This document shows positions 61,433 through 64,000 of a DNA stretch of 64,000 bases, piece by piece. Origin of the DNA: Sphingobacterium chungjuense (lineage in GTDB: Bacteria > Bacteroidota > Bacteroidia > Sphingobacteriales > Sphingobacteriaceae); contig NZ_WLYS01000001.1 in assembly GCF_011316935.1 (NCBI RefSeq), forward strand, positions 558,001 through 622,000, in the 5' to 3' direction. Position 1 is the first letter of the stretch. Each line of letters begins with the position of its first letter. The translations under genes were made by a program, and so were the position numbers. The notes below the pieces were generated by a model, which made no database searches, was not told the origin of the DNA, and saw only the letters and a program-made list of their open reading frames with translations.

Positions 61433-64000
61433 TTAAAATTGTAATTGCAGATTCAAGGAATAGGTGCGCGGCAGGGATATGCCTGTCGGAAAATCCGGAT
61501 CAATATCCCCATTCCCAGCGCGCCATAGTAGCCCGAGGTTGGTGATATTCACCCCTACTCGAACAGATTGCACAGCCTTAAGAGGATCTAAATTCAGATT
61601 GTAAAGCAGGTGTACTGTTTGTAGACGTACATGACTGCCTGATGCTACGGTAGCCTCAGAAAGTGGATAAAGGTTATCCGATGGTGAGATAGGGTAGTCA
61701 AACCTAGGAATGGTGGTGTACAGCTCATCACCGGGCTGCTTCCACCGCCTAGCAAAGTCTCCCGATCCTGACCCCATGCCCAGCGGCTGCTGCGTGCTGA
61801 GCACGCCATACCGTACCGTCGGCCTGCGATACACATAGCCCGCCTTCCAGTTGAATATCGCTCCCAACTGCCAGCGATGGTAGCTCAAATGTAGGTTAAC
61901 ATTACCAAAATGCAATGGAGTAGCCATCCCAGAGTACACCAAGTTGTCTATATCGGCATTCAGTATTGCCGAATAATCGGCGGAAGGCTCTCCCATGAGG
62001 CGCGATATCATCTGCCCGTTTTCATCGAGCCTTTCAAAAGGATACGATACCACCGGGTAGAGCGATTGTCCTTCCCTGATACGCAGTAGATTAAGACCAT
62101 CGTTGATGTTATTTCGGCTGACGCGGTCAAAGTTGCTTCGGTATTCAGTAACTGTATAGCGGTTGTAATTGTATAAAAAGCGGGTTTCGAAGTTCAAATG
62201 CTGGCGGCTTATCCAGCGCACTAGCAAAGAAGCCTCCACTCCTTCGGCCTGCATGCTGCCGACGTTACGCACCACATACCGATTAGCGCCATTACTTAAA
62301 TCGTTGAGTGCTGGAGCAAAGAGGTTTTCGTTCCACTTGCGGTATACATCAAGCTGTCCTGATACACGTGCCGACCACATGGAAAAGTCCAGCCCGCCAT
62401 TGATCGTTCGCGTGGTTTCCCATTGCAGCTGATCATTAGCGTCTTGGGCAACCGCTGCCCGGGGTTGTCGAGATAACGGGTCTTGGCCTGCAAAGCGGAT
62501 AATCGTCAGTGCACTTTTGCTGGGATCCATATTCCCGGTCATGCCGTAGGTCAGCCGCAGCTTGAACAAATCAAAAAGCCCCTGCGAGATAAACGACTCA
62601 TTGTGCAGATTCCAGCCCGCACCAAACGACCACATGGGGTTCCAGCGTTCGTTCGCAGCCATCCCGAAATTATTAGAAGCATCCCGCCGTGCACTGACAG
62701 TCAATAGGTACTTACCATCCATGTCGTAGCCGGCATTAAAAAAGCCAGAAACAAAGTTGTCCTGTCGCGAGCGAAACACGTGGGGATCTGGAATGAACTG
62801 GTTGGTGCCTAGCAACAGGTGGCGCACCGGATCTATATAATTTACCAGTCCGGAGGTTAGTGTACCTGGATCATAACCATATACCCCACCCTGCACCAAT
62901 GATTCATTAGTCTTACGCACCTCGCCGCCGGCTAGTGCGTTCAAATGATGACGCCCCCAGGATTTGGCCCATGTCAGTTGACCCCGCAAGTTATGACTCC
63001 GCAGATCCATTGTACCGTCTTGCCGGATCCCACCGATAGGTACTCTGCGCAAAGGACCGTTATCGCTAAGCTGGGTAAAGGTATTGATCAGGTTCCGAGT
63101 AAAGTAGCTACCTAGTTCACGCATGTGCAGCAATTCCTGTCTTTGGCGGTCATAGCGGTATACCGCTTGGGCGCTCAATCCATCCATAATGGTGTAGGTC
63201 AAACCCGTAGAGATAACCGCTGATGGGGTGATGGTCTGCTGGCGATCCAAGTCCTTTTCCTGTAACGGGTAGCGCCGCCAGTCCAGCAGCTGACCACTCT
63301 CCAGCATGCTATCGGCATAGCCCCGCTCCAGATTATAGTGAGGTATGTGCTGACCGTTATCATCCACCAAGTTTAGGTATGGCCGGTCGTGGTAACCTGC
63401 AGCAGGATATCCGCTATGCCCACTTCGCTGGATGCTATGAGCTAGTTGCAGGCTATTATTCCAGTGTAAGCCTTCCAGCAACCGGTAGTTGTAGTTCACC
63501 CGCATGCTGAATCTTTGCAGGCGGCTGGCAAGATTACTGACATTTCGGTCATAGCCTGCCGAGGCGTAGTAGGTTGACCCGCGGGTAGCTGAACTTAACG
63601 AGACATAATGCTGCTGATTGAATGATGGACGGTACATAAACTCTCCATACTGCTGGCGGTTATCGGTACCCGCAATATCAGCGAGCCGCCCTTGCAGAGT
63701 TTGTTCATCCAGCCTGCCATCTCGGTGAGCAAACAAACTTTCCACTACCGGAGACAGCCAGGTGCGCTGAACATTGTTTAAAAAGGAGTCGTAGACTCCC
63801 CGATCAAACATTTCCCGTTCTAACTCAACCAAGCTACGGCTATCAATCACGTTGGGATAATATAGATCCGGGATTTCACCCACAGTGATGATGGAGCTGG
63901 CCGTAATACTGCTGCGCGGGCCGCTAGTACCCTGCTTGGTAGTAATGACAATTACTCCATTACTGGCCCGGGCACCCCAGATCGAAGCCGCCGAAGCATC
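61433..64000 (-). CDS. SusC/RagA-family TonB-dependent transporter, 5' end outside window
   Basis: This is the C-terminal 855 codons of a SusC-type TonB-linked outer-membrane transporter; the signal peptide, carboxypeptidase-regulatory domain and most of the plug lie beyond 64000. The first visible residues, DASAASIWGARASNGVIVIT, are the plug-domain SusC signature. A GTG at 63883 inside this frame is a Val codon, not a start. The rest is a 22-strand barrel with repeated aromatic-rich strands and a C-terminal LNLQLQF. It works with the SusD-like protein encoded 12 bp downstream. Ligand unknown. Confidence 0.95.
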   Translation of the reverse strand, partial: DASAASIWGARASNGVIVITTKQGTSGPRSSITASSIITVGEIPDLYYPNVIDSRSLVELEREMFDRGVYDSFLNNVQRTWLSPVVESLFAHRDGRLDEQTLQGRLADIAGTDNRQQYGEFMYRPSFNQQHYVSLSSATRGSTYYASAGYDRNVSNLASRLQRFSMRVNYNYRLLEGLHWNNSLQLAHSIQRSGHSGYPAAGYHDRPYLNLVDDNGQHIPHYNLERGYADSMLESGQLLDWRRYPLQEKDLDRQQTITPSAVISTGLTYTIMDGLSAQAVYRYDRQRQELLHMRELGSYFTRNLINTFTQLSDNGPLRRVPIGGIRQDGTMDLRSHNLRGQLTWAKSWGRHHLNALAGGEVRKTNESLVQGGVYGYDPGTLTSGLVNYIDPVRHLLLGTNQFIPDPHVFRSRQDNFVSGFFNAGYDMDGKYLLTVSARRDASNNFGMAANERWNPMWSFGAGWNLHNESFISQGLFDLFKLRLTYGMTGNMDPSKSALTIIRFAGQDPLSRQPRAAVAQDANDQLQWETTRTINGGLDFSMWSARVSGQLDVYRKWNENLFAPALNDLSNGANRYVVRNVGSMQAEGVEASLLVRWISRQHLNFETRFLYNYNRYTVTEYRSNFDRVSRNNINDGLNLLRIREGQSLYPVVSYPFERLDENGQMISRLMGEPSADYSAILNADIDNLVYSGMATPLHFGNVNLHLSYHRWQLGAIFNWKAGYVYRRPTVRYGVLSTQQPLGMGSGSGDFARRWKQPGDELYTTIPRFDYPISPSDNLYPLSEATVASGSHVRLQTVHLLYNLNLDPLKAVQSVRVGVNITNLGLLWRAGNGDIDPDFPTGISLPRTYSLNLQLQF

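Noticed and set aside
63881..63883. GTG as the start of the SusC-like gene
   Set aside because: The same frame continues upstream to the window edge with the SusC plug signature, so this is a Val codon and the gene is partial.
1..64000. Insertion sequences, phage genes or tRNA genes as signs of a recent island
   Set aside because: No transposase, integrase, tRNA fold or target-site duplication was recognised, although two systems side by side would fit past transfer.

Overview
The window (about 40% GC) comes from a member of the Bacteroidota, most likely Sphingobacteriaceae (Sphingobacterium, Pedobacter or a relative). Evidence: a SusC/SusD pair, lipoproteins with Bacteroidota-style signal peptides, promoter elements close to TTTG-N19-TAnnTTTG, little use of Shine-Dalgarno sites, a C-terminally anchored Wza-like protein and an S-box leader before metF. 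The genus is an inference.

About 54 kb (1-53.8 kb), all on the minus strand, is one giant exopolysaccharide/capsule region holding two separate Wzx/Wzy-type assembly systems. System 1 (1-19.2 kb) resembles a colanic-acid locus. Its promoter-proximal gene is the WcaJ-like initiating phosphotransferase (17.8-19.2 kb). It is followed by an outer-membrane protein and a large secreted lipoprotein of unknown function, then CpsB/YwqE-type phosphatase, Wza-like exporter, Wzc-like co-polymerase/tyrosine kinase, GDP-fucose synthesis (fcl, gmd), flippase, pyruvyltransferase-like enzyme, CgeB-like glycosyltransferase, polymerase, several glycosyltransferases and a WcaF-like acetyltransferase. A TPR/LuxR-type membrane regulator lies at 19.7-21.4 kb, between the two systems.

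System 2 (21.5-53.8 kb) begins at 53.8 kb with two near-identical nucleotidyltransferases flanking a UDP-sugar dehydrogenase. Then come rmlB, a GT14-type transferase, an 839-aa SLBB exporter, a Wzz without a kinase domain, a flippase, an F420-dehydrogenase-beta-like/pyruvyltransferase pair, seven further glycosyltransferases, a GH16 lipoprotein, a polymerase-like protein, a secreted beta-helix protein, rmlC-rmlD-rmlA, an animal-type UDP-glucose dehydrogenase, a WecA-like initiating enzyme with its epimerase partner, a WxcM-like cupin and a WbpM/CapD-like dehydratase. The precursors implied are dTDP-rhamnose, UDP-glucuronate, a UDP-HexNAcA and a 4,6-dehydrated UDP-HexNAc.

The intergenic regions that head the two systems share a promoter/operator layout: an 11-bp-spaced tandem of GTGGACAA-like boxes starts exactly 51 and 62 bp from the start of the -7 box in both. 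This suggests that one regulator controls both polysaccharides.

From 54 kb the genes run on the plus strand: an S-box (SAM-I) riboswitch with metF, an FAD/NAD(P)-binding protein overlapping an AEC-family transporter, then a Crp/Fnr-like regulator preceded by 21-bp iterons, and a small exported DUF6520-like protein closed by a strong terminator. The right end (59.7-64 kb) returns to the minus strand with a SusC/SusD nutrient-uptake pair, SusC being cut by the window edge. No rRNA, tRNA, CRISPR array, insertion sequence or integrase was recognised.
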